Translations under genes and position numbers: made by a program | Shown here: positions 42,274-55,256 of the stretch, in pieces | How positions within the stretch are numbered: position 1 is the first letter of the stretch | Layout: the number at the start of each line of letters is the position of its first letter | Assembly: GCA_002270565.1 (NCBI GenBank) | Contig: NQMI01000034.1 | Span: 300,192 to 364,191, forward strand | Source of the DNA: Stenocarpella maydis | Taxonomy: Eukaryota; Ascomycota; Sordariomycetes; Diaporthales; Diaporthaceae | DNA: 64,000 bases | Reading direction: 5' to 3' | Notes under the pieces: generated by a model | Seen by the model: only the letters and a program-made list of their open reading frames with translations | Database searches by the model: none | Told to the model about the DNA's origin: nothing

Positions 42274-44294
42274 TCAACCGCCGGCTTGCAACCTCCGCAG
42301 CCTCTCCTCCGCCGCCCTGGCCCTCCTCTCCCGCTCCAACCTCATCCTCTGCTCAGGCGTCAGCCCCCTAGCCTCCTCCTGCCTCTTCTCTTCGGCGCTC
42401 TTCTCGACACCTCCCCCCAGGACGCCGCCGCCCTTCCGCCCCGCGCCGTCGACGACCTTGGGCCCCTGCGTCCTCAGCCTCTCCTCCTCGGCCCTCCTCC
42501 TCTCGGCCTCCTTGCGCTCCGCCTCCTTCCTCTCGCGCTCCCCGCGCTGGTCCGCCTCCTCCTTCCGCATCCCTGGCGGCACCTTTGCGGCCTCCCAGTC
42601 CCACGCACCCTCGCCCAGCTCGTACCGCGCCACGCGGAACGCGTCCCGCGTCGCCCGGTCCCCGGCGAGCTCGAACGCCGTCCTCCCCTCGCCGCTGGCC
42701 AGCGTCGGGTCCGCGCCGCCGCGCACCAGCAGGCCCCCGATCAGGGCAGCTGCGTTCTGCGCCGCGGCAAGGTGCAGCGGCGTCGGGGCGTGGTGGTTCG
42801 CGTCGGCGGGCTGGAAGCGGAAGCTGGCGTCGACGGAGCTGGTTTTGAGGTAGGAGAGGAGGGCTGGGAGCTTCGACCGCCGGATGAGGGCCTGGATCTG
42901 CTGCGTGTGCAGCTGGGCCGTCTCCTCCTCCTCACTGAGCTTCGGCGTGGCAGGCTTGGGCGGCTTGTTCGGTGCCTGCGACTTTGCGGCCGCATCGGCG
43001 GCGGCGCTTGGGTCCATTGGCAGTAGCTCTCTCACCTTGAGCCGGGTCAGCTCGATGAACGAGCGCATGAGCTCGTTCTGTGTCGCCCGCCGTGTGCTAA
43101 AGGGGAACCCGCGTATTCGCGGGTCGTTCGCCCGTAGGACTTGCCCATCGTAGGGACCGTAGAGCGTCCGCCTATTTGTCATCCCAGTAGCCCGGATGAA
43201 GAGTACATCAGCCGTGTCCAGGAGGCCCTTCCAGTCCGTCAGGAGCTGCCGCACGTCGTCGACCAGCGCCTGTTCGTTGTACCGACGCAGGCTCGAGCCG
43301 GCCGAGTGCGCGGCGCCCTTTGCGTTGTCGTTGGCTGACTGCGAACCGCCTTGCTTCCTCCGCGTGGTGTACCTGTGGTAGGTCTTGTGCGCCAGGACCG
43401 TGGCCTCGCGGTTCATGGGCCCGGACCCGGGCTTTGCTGTCTGCCGCGGTGACAGCGCGACCACCATCGCAGCGAAGTGGCCGCCGCCGATCATGCAGAG
43501 GAAGATGTGAGGCCCCTTGTATGCGGGCGGGGGCTGCGACCCGTCCTTGCTGGGTTTTGGGGCTGCTAGTGGCTGTAGCTGGCGCTTCTTGACGGCCTCT
43601 ATTATGCTGTCCTCCTTCCCGAGCTCCTCATTTGTGAACAGCGCCCGGTATATTCCAAAGTAGTTGTTTTCCGGCAGGACGGGGGAGGAAAACCACATCA
43701 TCGGCGGCTTGCCCGCGCCTTTCCTCTTCCCTCTGCCCCATTCCTCTCCGTCGTCGCCATCGTCCCCGGCGCGCTTCTCTGCAAGGGTAGCCTGCTTCTT
43801 CAGGAGTGCTGTCAACGTCGAGTCCTTCTTGGAATCGTCCTCGCCGTCCTCAGAGTCTTCCGAGTCGGACCCCGACAGACTCTCGTCCAGGTCGCCAATC
43901 AACTTCTCGAATTCCGCCTCGGACACGGGCTTCTGCCCCCTCAGCTTCTGCTTGAGGTTGTAGTTGTGCAGGTCGGATTTCTGGTGGCCGCGCTGGTCGC
44001 GCACGTTGGCGAATGTGAGACCGCATAACGAGCAAGCTGGCGACCCGACTGCGGTCTCGGAGGGTGTTTGCGACGGCTCGGGTACAGGTTCTGAGGGCGA
44101 GTCTGGGTCCGGCTGTTCTTGCGCCTCAGTGTCTAGCTTGAGCTTCAGCGTGGCCAGAACCTCAGGAGGGAGGTCATAGACTGCGGCATGTTTGTGTCAG
44201 CGCTGGTCGGCAGGAAGTCTCGCGTTGAAGCGCATCACATACGGTACAGAGGACGGCGGAGAAGATCGTCCTGCTTTTTGGGATCTGTCGCCAT
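42274..44294 (-). CDS. vms1: Vms1/ANKZF1-type peptidyl-tRNA hydrolase of ribosome quality control
   Basis: Two exons, 44294-44243 and 44180-42274, give about 652 aa. The 62-nt intron splits the codon joining RRPLY to YDLPPEVL. A C2H2 zinc finger (CSLCGLTFANVRDQRGHQKS) is followed by the VLRF1 domain with GGGHFAAMV and the catalytic-loop glutamine in RRKQGGSQSANDN. Ankyrin repeats (TPLHLAAAQNAAALIGGLL) come next, then a charged coiled coil and a C-terminal VIM-like helix (RRARAAEERLRRL) for Cdc48 binding. The family releases nascent chains from stalled 60S subunits and responds to mitochondrial stress. All key parts appear present. Confidence 0.93.
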
Positions 44295-45193
44295 GGCGGG
44301 CCTCGCTAGCCGTGGGGAGCCTGCTTAAGGAATGGAAAGATTTGTCTTCCGTTGCGGAGCTTGGAGCAGGATCAGCGGGCCTGATATAGCACAGCAGCTT
44401 GCACCAAAAGTTTGTCTCGGCGTGACTGACGACGCCTACCAACGGCAGATGACGACGGATGACGGCTGCTCTTCGGCGACCAGTTTGGGCACTTATCGAT
44501 AGAAGGGTCAATGGCAGCCTATCCATTCAGGGTTAGGGGAGATCCTCCAGACAACTTGCAAGCAACCTGATGTTATTAGTTGAGCAGGCTGTAAGCAGGG
44601 GAGGGCGTAAGCAGGGGAGGGCGTAAGCAGGGGAGGGCTTGGGTCTCTCGACATTTTTATAAACGGGAGGCTAGATTTCTTTTCGCCGCATGACTGTTCG
44701 CTAGTGCTTTAGTTTACGCGCGGCTCAAAGTCAGTCTCAACTAGCCTTATCATGATGCTATTACTATTTTACTAGTGACAGGCTATTATGTTTTGAGATT
44801 TATTTATTATCGGTATTATTTTTTCATCAAACGCTGGGTCTTTTCAGCCTTTGCAACTATATAGAGGGACTGCTTCGGCTAATTCTTTTTTGAAGGGAAT
44901 TGTGGGCAGATTAAGAACGAAACCAGGTCCATTAGTTGAGCAGGTTAAGGTAGTAAGTAATAGCTTGCAGTTTGAAAATTACGAAAATAGCAACAAAGCA
45001 CGGTACAGCAAGAAAATATTAAATATATGTTTCATTGCCTAGCTTGCATAAATAAACATGAGGTAATTTGAATTCTGTGGCCGTGCTTCTCAACCTCGAA
45101 CTCATGTACAATGACTTCCTTTATTCACTTCCAGATTATGACGAGACTCCCACCAGAGTCCTAGAATCAGGACATGGAAGCAGGTAATTACTT
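44295..45193. other. Intergenic with short tandem repeat
   Basis: The Vms1 promoter region, then three 16-bp repeats (44591-44638), then an AT-rich stretch at about 44700-45070. No gene is seen. Confidence 0.45.
44591..44638. repeat. Three tandem copies of a 16-bp unit
   Basis: GTAAGCAGGGGAGGGC occurs three times in perfect tandem, about 300 bp upstream of the Vms1 start codon. Confidence 0.95.
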
Positions 45194-45436
45194 TCAACTG
45201 GTGGCGTTCTGGTACGTGGTCATGCCGGCGAGCTTCTCGAAGTCAGGCTATCAGATAAGAACATGTCAGTCTCGCATCCCATAAATTATAATGATGAGAC
45301 GGCACTCATGTGTCATTACAAGGCTGCTATGGGGATAGCTGCTTACCTTGGTTCCACTCTCCAGCATCGTGATCATAGCTTTGATGGTCAGGTCAACCTC
45401 ACCAGGAGTGAGTCCGTAGTTGGGAGCTCCAGACAT
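45194..45436 (-). CDS. Small hypothetical protein, truncated paralogue of the 47.0-kb gene
   Basis: Two exons, 45436-45347 and 45247-45194, give only about 47 aa. The start (MSGAPNYGLTPGEVDLTIKA) and intron position match the gene at 47017-47545 (GLTDSDVKVALCALKAM...DGK, then intron). The second exon reads PDFEKLAGMTTYQNATS-stop, the start of the homologous block IEKGRLASLTGHNNPDS. A stop falls where the relative continues with HRVWYMAKKK. A further out-of-frame segment (RLWWESRHNLEV) follows after a spacer too short for a normal intron. It is either a short gene or a decaying copy. Small fungal proteins of this type have no known function. Confidence 0.55.
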
Positions 45437-47016
45437 CTTGACCGGTTGATTTTTGAGGGCTAATGGTTGATTGATGCTGGTGTTGAGCACGCATAGTGTA
45501 CAGTCGATCCGAGGCAGGATAGGTGAATGCGTAACGTGTTCGAGTTGTGGTTGTTTGCTCAAGTGCTGCTGTGGAAGGGAAGGGAAGACAGGGTGGGGAA
45601 GCTTAGAATGATGCAAGCGGCTCGGAAGCAGTCGGGAAGGTACAAAACGTTTGGATCGAGACCTTTCCATGGCAGTATCCAGGGTGCATGTATTTTCAAA
45701 TTTAATACGGTGGGACACAACTACGGCTGACACGAGGCTGAGGGCGAGGCTGCGCCCGCGGCTGAGGGCACACCTGGCGGGCAGATCCTAGGGTCAGTAG
45801 CCACCAACAAGGTAGGGGACACATCAACACGAGACTGGTGGTCTTTCTCGCAGTATTATGGTAGTTCTCACCACTCCAAGCTTAGACTTGATGCTACTTC
45901 CCGAAATATGGCGCTCCAAGAGGCAAATATATTGATAAAATCAACAGACACGCCACGCATATTTTCAATGAAAAAAATTTGGAATAAGGCGCATTAGGCT
46001 GGCCGTCAGCCAAAGGAGCTCAAAACTACTGGATATTGCCTTAGCAAGCACTTACCAGACCTGGGAATCAGCCATAATCACGAAATAGGCAGTTACGCAG
46101 GCTTTGAGTCAATATTTCAACAATGCCAGTGGGCTTTGATCAGGTCGAGCTCAGCACTTGTGCTTGTACCTTCCGCCCGATCATACGGTGCGGGCCAGTT
46201 CTCTGTGTAGGATTAATACCCATGTCTCTCTGACATGTGAGTGAGTTTCTGATATCCAGGTAACGGTTGGACCCATAACGAAACTCGGGGATTCTGACAG
46301 TATATGTATCGTCTTATAGAGCACCGGTATCGTGGTGGGCATGGAAACCGGGGTGATCAAGTTCAGTGCTCACACTGGTTTGGTACCAAGTGCTGAGGCT
46401 TGTCCCAAGGGAACTGGATCCCACAATGCAGTCGACGGTTGTGCATCCGACCCGTTCGTCAGTGAAAAGTGAGAGCCAAGGCTTCAGTCTGAATCGCAGA
46501 AAACACTGCATGCTGAAAGCGCTGCCTGGTGTGGTACTTGCTCAGGGATTGTTTGGGCGATTCAAAGTCATGGGATGTAGGTGGTCGGTGTCGAATTCAG
46601 TTGGATGAAAAGATCCTTACAAGAGTTCCCGCTGCTTGGGGCCAGGGCAACTTTATGTATGCACAGGCTCCAAAACACAGGCATCACTGCCAAAATGCCA
46701 TTTTGCTAACCTCATGCTATCTCAAGGAGCCAAGATCCGTTCTTGGTTTCGTCTAAAAGCATCAGTTGCTTGCTGTGTTACGTACTTATGTCGGAGAGTG
46801 ATGACGATCATGAATGAACGTGTATTCACTGTCCCGCGCGCTGCTTATCGCAAAAAGTGAGGAGTGTGTCTCAAAATGACAAGAGCCAAAACCAATCAAC
46901 AAAGCTCGAGTTCCAGCTCTGTCTCAAGAGAGCGGTACCATGACTGAGTTCTGTGACCCTCAGGCAACGAGCAACGCGGTGCTTGTCCCGTTCTTCAGAG
47001 AGCGCGATCCGACCGA
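45437..47016. other. Intergenic, no gene seen
   Basis: About 1.6 kb between the two small paralogous genes, with only short frames. The immediate upstream side holds the 45-kb gene's promoter. Confidence 0.45.
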
Positions 47017-47545
47017 CTAAACCTCGTCTAACTCGTTCTTGACGCACTTGGTCGGCTTTCTGTCCAGCTCCTCGTCAGAATTGTCCTCAGCAGCCTGCTT
47101 CTTGATGCGCTTGGCCGGCTTCTTGTCCAGCTCCTCATCGGAATCATCCTCAGTAGATTGCTTCTTGGCCCGCTTCTTGGAGTTTGGAGTGCGCATCTTG
47201 GTAGAGGTCTTCTTGGGTCCTTTGGTCGGGGTATCGACATCAACAAGAGTGGCGGCAGATCCAGAGGGAGAGGAATCGGTCTCCATGATCTTTTTCTTGG
47301 CCATGTACCAGACGCGGTGAGCCGAGTCGGGGTTATTATGGCCGGTGAGGCTGGCGAGGCGGCCCTTCTCGATCTGGGGCGATCAGTCTCAGTGTTAGAA
47401 TTGAAGGCTCATCTGGGCTGTGTCTCTGTGATACACGGGCAGGTGAGTGAGCGCGTACCTTTCCATCCATCAGCATGGCCTTCAGGGCGCAAAGTGCGAC
47501 CTTGACATCAGAATCGGTGAGACCAAAAACGTTGCCTGTAGACAT
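47017..47545 (-). CDS. Small hypothetical protein with basic-acidic repeat tail
   Basis: Two exons, 47545-47459 and 47373-47017, give about 147 aa. The N-terminal globular part (MSTGNVFGLTDSDVKVALCA, then IEKGRLASLTGHNNPDSAHR) is a compact, probably helical domain found in many small fungal proteins. It precedes a disordered Lys-rich tail with three imperfect units built around EEDSDEELDKKP-type sequence, starting with KKRAKKQS. Such a tail suggests a nuclear or nucleic-acid-associated protein; that is inference. The intron sits at the same place as in the 45.2-kb paralogue. Confidence 0.72.
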
Positions 47546-49829
47546 CTTGATTCTTCCCTCAGTCAGCACTAGGGGTCTTGGAAGCGAGTTGGAATTTTGA
47601 GCCACCGCAAGACTGGAGCAGAAACGGAAATCGAGAGGTCTCGCCGGAGGGCTTGTGGTGAGCATAAACAAGCAGCCCCATCTGGCACGGTGGCGCACAG
47701 AGCTTGGAGAGCTTCGCTGCTTCGTGGGTTGCAGCAGGGAGAGATTCAGGCAGCTAGCTACTTAAGTACTCACGATTGTCGTGATCAGTGCGGTGTTTAA
47801 TGATTGCTCGTCGACGAACGCTTCTCTGTGGCACTGCCGATGTTTCAGTAACGGTGGATTATTGGATACAGAAACGGTGAAATGGAAGAGGTGCCAAAAA
47901 GAAAAGAAGAGGAAGGGTTATGGATGCTAAAGGAGAGATAAGAGCTGGCAGCTGATTCCATTCCTTGGGACCGCCCTCACATTTGTAGCTTGCTCAAACT
48001 GGAGTCAAATTCGTCCAGGAGAATGAGTTGAAAGATACTGGAGGGGTCAAGCGGAGAAGAACAGAAGCAAGCAAGAAGGAAGGATGGCTTACCTCAACCT
48101 GCCCTTGGGTCTTAGGCTGTGACTAGAAGATGGAAAGTTCTGGTGCGCTTTTTGATCGAGGAAGTCCAGGAGGCACGGTGAAAGGTGGTCGCGCGTCAGC
48201 AGATGGTGGAAAAGGTGGGGTTAGTATCCAAGAAAGCTGGGGGCGTTCAAAAGCTCATCATGCTTGCTCAAGCAGTGAGTCACTCATAGCTGTTGAATCA
48301 GAGAGACCGAGGGGTTGGACCGGTTCATCCTTGATCCATTAATGCAGTGATTCTAAGATGGGATTTTTTCTTTTTAGAAACAAGAAACCAGTTATGGGAA
48401 GGACAGGCCAGCGCATCATATTGCTTGGTGCCACATGATTTGAGTATTCAAAGGCGCTGCAAAATAAGCTGGGAATAACTCCCCGTCTTAAAGTGTAGAC
48501 AGTGAGCTTCTCTGAGTCTGTTCTAGATTTGAGATGTCTCGCAGCAGCGAAGATCAACGCCTGTCGAGGTTCATTCATCGGGCCATTGCCATTGTGCCTT
48601 TATCTTAACCTGTGTTTAGCAATCATAAGTCCCACAATATGTGAACGCCTGAGGCACAGATATGTGTATGGTTGAAGAAAACATGGCCATGGCAATCCAT
48701 TACCACCTGTTGGAAATCTACATATGAAATATGTGAAAAGCCAATAAATGTCGATCAAGTGTTTGAAAGTGCTCTCTGCAGAGCTCTTCATTTAGCAAAT
48801 TCCCCACACCTCCAAGCCCATACAACCCAATAAAATGAAGGTAAAAACAAAGAGAAGAAAAGGAAAACTAAAAAGAAAAAAAGTCATATCTACATTGCCC
48901 TCTTATGGATCTGGCTTCGACGGGAAATTCCACATAGGTGCGGATGCCCCAAATGTTCATTGTCTTTGGATTAATTACAGCCTTCAGGGATTGCGCTACT
49001 TACTTGAATGGTTCTGTTGGGCAAACGCTCACTTGAGTTTGCACATGTCCCCTTAGGATAGGTTGGCTTATATCTTCCTCTTTGATTGGTACGGATCATT
49101 TGCAGATGGAAACGCTGTGCTTGAATTCGCAACTGTGAGACCAACCGTTGAATCCAGGAAGCCACTATATGAGGGCCAAATCACACTCAGAGGTGTGGGT
49201 GTATCCATTTTCCTCTGTAGTGTAGCACCAACACATGGAGGTATATTAATCTGAGGTTTCCTTGCCTTCTCTATGAATCTTGTCCCGTGGCCGGGGAAAC
49301 AATTGCATAGATGCAGGCCATAGCACTCGTTCAGATGTCTTGTCTATGATGCACTGCTGCTTCAATGCTTTTCAGACCACAAGTCTGCAGGCCTCAGAAG
49401 GCCTTTCTTTTACTAACCAGTGCCTGGAAAAGCGTGCTGGCTCCCTAAAACCGCACTCAGACAGCATCGCAAACGCAATAGTGTCTAACGGCGTCTGTGT
49501 TACGGCCACTCCCAGAAAGCCTCTCTGGAAAGACATACAATAATCTCGGTACAAGTACACGTTTGAGCACTGGTGTGATGGTCTGAAGGACTCAGTCTGA
49601 GTGTGGTTGGGATACCAAACCCTAGCCTCTCGAGGTCCTCGGCAATCATGAATGGGATTTGGCATGAGTATCATATTCAGCAAGGGGATTTAGAATTTGC
49701 TCTAGGCTGGTAGCTATTGATGACTTGACTGATACAGGAGTGAGACGTATCAAGTGGGGATATGCTACACTGCAGTCAGGATCGGGGCCCAGATTTGTGT
49801 GTCAAGAGACAGATAGTCACGTCCTTCTG
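47546..49829. other. Intergenic, no gene seen
   Basis: About 2.3 kb with short frames only. It separates the last intact gene from the transposon-rich region. Confidence 0.45.
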
Positions 49830-50287
49830 CTGTGTCGGAAAAACGAGACTGAGCCCCCCCCCGGCTAAATTAGCATTTGCCGCACTAACCACCCAAATTT
49901 TGGTGCAAAGTCAGGAAACTCACAATTCTCGCCTAGACAACAACTTCAACCCTATTCACATCGCCAACACCCCTAAATAGGCAAATATAAGGGTCTTATA
50001 ATATGCCGTTATTGCCTAATAAGTAATAAGCTCCAGCGGTTAGAGTTCTATTTGCATTCTAACCCAATACTACCTAATAAGTAGCTATAGGCTGAATTCT
50101 GGGTTAGTTGTATAACTATTTAAATGTACCATCAGAGGGTTGCCACCAGCCGAACCATCACCTTATGCATACCATCACTATCGCTATTAAATGCAGTTAA
50201 GCTAGAGCAATGGGCCCTAGAGGTTTATTAGCCTGATTACTCGGAATAAGGCTATAGAGCTTAACTAATACATATATTATATAGGGT
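49830..50287 (+). mobile_element. Partial copy of a Tc1/mariner-like element (left part)
   Basis: The sequence from CTGTGTCGGAAAAACGAGA onward runs parallel to 50793-51250, with many C/T and G/A differences. It is cut off by the run of 25 Ns. No coding capacity remains. Confidence 0.7.
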
Positions 50288-50312
50288 NNNNNNNNNNNNN
50301 NNNNNNNNNNNN
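50288..50312. other. Assembly gap (25 N)
   Basis: Twenty-five consecutive Ns inside the repeat copy. The missing length is unknown. Confidence 0.99.
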
Positions 50313-50792
50313 AAGGAGGTTCGGATAGGTGCCCATGAAGCGCAGTCACAGTGGACCACAGGCTTGGTGCAATTTTACTGGTCAAGCCAACCAAAAGAAC
50401 TTCCAAATTCGCGCGAATGGTACCAGACGCTGCAGGGAACCAAGCGAAAGGCTGTTAGAGTAGCAATACTGTGTAGCATCTGTTGGTTCTGTCGAGCAGA
50501 GGCACGGATGCTCTGCAGCCAAATTCCTCGTGATACCAAGACAGGCGTTCGAGTTACATTGGATTAAGGGGCCCGCAATATGATGGCAAATGCACAGATC
50601 TTACCTTATAAAGTAGGCGGAATCAATGTCGGTGTCCTGTTGGTATCCTGTTGGTATCTTGTTGGTGCAGTCGATGCACATGCATGTCCATATCCGTCCC
50701 CAAATATGCCTCGGTCTAGTCTACGCCCTTGCAAGCCACTTCTGCAGTCCCAACAAAAAAGTCGATTTACTTGTTGGTAATAAGTTGCTGCG
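50313..50792. other. Unclassified sequence between gap and second transposon copy
   Basis: About 480 bp of less AT-rich sequence with no recognisable gene. It is apparently unrelated to the flanking repeat copies. Confidence 0.4.
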
Positions 50793-52060
50793 CTGTGTCG
50801 GAAAAACGAGAGTTACCCCCCCCCCTGGCTAAATTAGCATTTGCCGCACGTGCCACCCAAATTTTGGTGCAAAGTCAGGCAACTCACAATTCTCACCTAA
50901 ATAACAATTTCCGCCCTATTCACATCGCCAACGTCCCTAAATAAGCAAATGTAAGGGTCTCACAATATACCATCATTACCTAACAAGTAAGGAGCTCCAG
51001 CAGTTAGAGTTCTATTTGCATTCTAACCCAGCGCCACCTAACAAGTAGCTCGAAGCCGAGTTCCAGCTAAGCCATATGATAGTTAAGAGATATCATCAGA
51101 GGGTTGCTACCAGCCAAACAGTCGCCCTAGGCATACCATCACTATCGCCATTAAATGCAGTTAAGCTGGAGCAATAGGCCCTAGAGGTTTGTCAGCCTAA
51201 TTGCTCGGAATAAGGCTATAGAGCTCAACTAATATATATATCATATGGGATAGGAGCTTAAAGATCTTTTGTTTATTAAGCCAGACCTATACCTTAACGA
51301 AATATAGTATTTCCTTGCTAAGTAGTTCTAAATTAATATTATTATAAAGATAATAGGTAATGCTCTTAGGGCCTATAGCTGGAATAACAAATGGATATAC
51401 ATACTAGCCCGCTAGCGGGATAAGGGCATTCACAACTACTATCTCTAATGGGCAAACCAGGCAGGCTATATAGTTAATATATTTATTTTCCTTAATAAAT
51501 CAGGTCTTAATAAGTATAATAATGCTAGGAGGACAGGTTAAGTACCTCTTAAGTACACTCTATAGGTGGAAAGTCTTCTTAAATAAGGCACTCGCTACTA
51601 TATCCTCCCAGTAATTACAATTAACAGCTTGCTTACCGTTATAGTATATAAGGGCTATACAGTAAAAGAGTTCTTCCTATAGTAGCTATAGGAAAGTGTT
51701 TTGCTAAAGATAAGCCTATACCCAGGCCTAAGGTCAATTATCATAATGGGTAATGCTTCCTAGCACTACAATAGAGAGATCTATAAGGCAATTAGTTAGA
51801 TAAATATAAAATTTAAGTATCTACCCCCATATTCACCTAATTTTAACCCAATTAAGGTATATTTTTGTAATCTAAAGCGTTATTTGCATCATTAGTACCA
51901 GTATAAGGTGTCTAACTATAACTTAGATGAGTAATTCGCGCAGTTCTTATATTCTTATACTTAAGAGGTTAGGTTAAGAGTTAAGGCGATTTAGGGACAT
52001 TTCCACTATACGTGAGTACTATAAGAAAGAGAAAAATAAGGCAATTATAATAGTATTAGT
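50793..52060 (+). mobile_element. RIP-degraded Tc1/mariner-like DNA transposon (DDE_3 transposase relic)
   Basis: The 5' part repeats the segment at 49830. Further on, conceptual translation with many stops shows transposase landmarks: SGLNKYNNARRTG (about 51503-51540), GNAS where MDNAS is expected (about 51748), and LPPYSPNFNPIKVYF (51821-51865). These are the family's catalytic-domain blocks. The sequence is rich in TA and poor in intact glutamine or tryptophan codons, as RIP produces. No intact frame remains, and element ends are not resolved. Confidence 0.78.
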
Positions 52061-53508
52061 TAGAAGTTATAGGGATAAAAGTTAAGGAAGTTCTAATTAA
52101 GTATTTATAGGTATATAGAAGAGTATTTCTTGTAAATTAGCTAGTAGCTAGTTAATATAGATGAATTAGTACCTTCCTATGGGCAAATATACCTAATTAA
52201 TTAGGTGCCCTATATAGGGCACTAAATTCCTTAAATTTGCTATATTTCTACTTAAACTAAATAACTTTCCTCCTTTAGACTGCTTCTTATTACTAACTAT
52301 ATCTTTTTATATGCTTAATTACTAATTTCCTTGCTTAAGAAGCTCCTTAATGATTTATTGAATAAATCCTTTACCTCAGCAGGCTATAATAGCAGGCTTC
52401 TAACCCTCTAATTAAGTATTTAACCTATTCGCAAGGCCTAGTATTAGATAAAGCTAATCAGTTAATCAAGTAACCCTTACGGGCTTAATAGAATATATAC
52501 TATTGATATCTGCCTAACAGTTAACTTGCTGGCTGTTTAGCAGGCCCTAGTATAGCAGAAAGTTCTCCTCCTTACTGCTACTATTAAAGAAGCCGCTAAG
52601 GTCCTCCTTCCCCTTTAAATACAACTTAACAAGCATTCTAACCCTCATGATATCTAATAGACCCTACTCAGCAAACTACATCTTCTCTTTCCTATGAGGC
52701 TATAAAGGTTAAGACCTTGCTGCTTTATAATCCTATAAAATTACTTAAGCTGCTCCTTCTCTAATAGCTACCTAAAGTATATCTAAAGCGCTTTTATAAT
52801 AAATTTATAATATAAGACTTTCTTATCCCTATCTACCCATAGTAATAATAATAATAGAATTACAGGCAGTCTCCACCACTATAGTGGGCTCCCTAGCGCC
52901 ATTATCATCACTAGCGCCAGCAAGAGCAGAGCTGGCAGCCCGTCAAACCCGTGAGAAGAAGCAGGCGCTGCTAGCAATAGCGGTGGCCCCATCGAGGCTA
53001 TATAGCTGTACCCAACTGCAGGCAAGTTAATATTAAATAATGGGTTAATAACTATATTAACGCCACTTTCCCTCTATTTTTATTTCCTCTGCTTCTTCCT
53101 AAATGGGATAAGGCTAACTTCATTATTATTGAACTCCTTATTAACTTTAACCTAAGCACTTTAGCATTTAATAATGGCTTCTAGCAGCCTCTATAGTATA
53201 GCTTCCTCTAAAGCTATTACATTTAACTAGTCTCTTATATCTTAGTTTGTTAGATTAACGTATATGCTATCATTCTTAATAAAATACTACTACTATAGGA
53301 CATCCCCCTTATTATAATAGCAATAATTTGCCGTATAGTAAGGCTCTAGTATATAGTATTATATCCCTATTAGCTTCTTATATATTACCTATATAGGATC
53401 TGCTTTTATATTAATATTACTTAGTTAATAAGTAGTAACTAACCCAACTTAAGTATTCCAAAGGACTGGGCTTCCACTTAGTATTATAACACTTATTAGC
53501 CATTCTGA
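52061..53508. other. AT-rich, RIP-like sequence with one GC-richer island
   Basis: Mostly stop-dense AT-rich sequence with no classifiable element. A GC-richer block at about 52870-53030 translates to an Ala/Leu/Arg stretch (ARAELAARQTREKKQALL), which may be a fragment of a retroelement protein. Confidence 0.4.
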
Positions 53509-54101
53509 TGAATTTGTGCTATAAAATAGCATTCAGTTCAGCGTGTGTGTGTTTCGGCAGGGTCGCAGTATGGTGCTCTGAAGCGAATTGGGACGATTGA
53601 CAATGGTCTGGACAACTTTGTATTGAATTAAGTTGGGCTTCTGTAAGCCCTCCTTATATACCCTCCGACGTCGTCTCACCCCTGGGCACGCTGCGGTAGG
53701 CTCTGGTGCAAATTTGCAAATGCCGGAAAATTCGCCCTTCCAACACACCATCTTTGGTTCCAAGCAACTAGCCAACCATAGCCCTAGCAATGCCCAAATT
53801 AAGTACATACAAACTTCAGAAATCAGGCTATCCAATGCACTAAGTCATATACTTTTTGGGTAAGAAATAAGGGTAATGCAGAGGTCTGAATTAAGGTGCA
53901 AATGCAGGCCAAAATAATCGACTCACGGCCACCAAACTCATCTTGCGTCACGCACGCACTGGGCGTACTTAGCGAAAATCGCCTGACTCGCAAGTCTAGG
54001 GTAACTCCTTGCTAGGAAGTCTAGGGTAACTCCTTACAACGAAGTCTAGGGTAACTCCTTGCACGGAGTACCAACGCCCTGCTGAGCGGTTCCGTTTAAC
54101 A
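53509..54101 (-). repeat. Solo copia LTR (copy A)
   Basis: A 593-bp LTR with TG...CA ends, in minus orientation (starts TGTTAAACGGAACC). It is nearly identical to the LTR at 63409-63997. It contains three tandem 25-bp units built on AAGTCTAGGGTAACTCCTT. No internal domain adjoins it, and the 5-bp flanks do not match, so no target-site duplication is visible. Confidence 0.85.
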
Positions 54102-55256
54102 AGGTTGAATACTCAAACCAGTTGCTATTATTATTACTACCTGGAATACCTATAGCAGCTTGCTATTAGCTGAGGAAGGCCTGAGTTGGTTGTATAGGGT
54201 CTAGGATCTCACCGTGGCAATGCTAGTACTAGTACTCACGCTGCTTAGCAAGATAATAATCATAAGCATACTGCTTAGCATCAATATATCCTTTAATGCA
54301 TCCATAATAGTAGAACAGCTTAGAGAGCCTACAATAAATACTAGTCTAGCATTTAAAGATCTAAGAAGTAAGCTTATTATAATTAATGCTAGAACCTAAT
54401 ATACCTCAGCTAGGAGGATCACCCCGCATAGGGATAATAGCCGATAGGCAAAGTGCTATAAACTATACCTTGGGCTGCCTAGTTAGGACTCCATCTGAAA
54501 CCTTACTATAGCAGATTAGCGCGTAATAGTAGGCAAACCTTTAATAACTTCCATATTATAGCTCAGCAAGTAAGATAATACTAGAAGCAGTAGGCTCCCC
54601 TTATGCTAACTGGGTTGTATAGTAAGACTAGGTGCTAGGAAACGGGGCTAAAGATAAGCCGGGTGCTAGAACTCTTAGCATTTAATAGGGTTAGCACCCT
54701 TAAGAGGGGATATTAATTCTATAGCTTCCCAACAATAAGGCAGAGAGAGGGCAAAAAAGGCCCGCTAAATAGCAGATCCTTAGGATTATAGAGTAATTAG
54801 CAGAAATTTCTATAAATAAGAATGGGGGGTCTTATCTTTAAAGCCTAATAAGCAGACTAATAGGTAAAGCAGTTCTTTATTAGCTGCTTATTGCACTTTA
54901 GGGCAAACTATATAAGAGATTTAATATTCTAGTAGCTATACTGCTTAGGTAATTGCCTTAATCTCATTAACATAGATTCTACCCGCTATTATTATAAGCA
55001 TTGCGTTTATAGGGTTTAAAAAGGTCCTCACCACCGCCCAGCGGGTCAGGAGGAGGAGGGCCAGCAGCAGCCAACATACCTGAGCATCAGCTGCAAGATA
55101 TAGGAGGATATTTTAGTAATGGGAATCACTTCTAATGATTGGAATTAGTTGATAAGGAAAGAATTGAATGTGGGTTAGAGGAAAAAAGTTGATATTAATA
55201 GTTAATATTAATATAAATTAGTATATGTAAGAAAGCAAACTATCTATAGCAGGCTC
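54102..55256. other. Unclassified RIP-degraded repeat sequence
   Basis: AT-rich and stop-dense. It is presumably remains of another transposon, but I could not recognise a diagnostic domain. Confidence 0.4.

Noticed and set aside
53504..54106. Target-site duplication around the solo LTR
   Set aside because: The 5-bp flanks (TCTGA and AGGTT) do not match.
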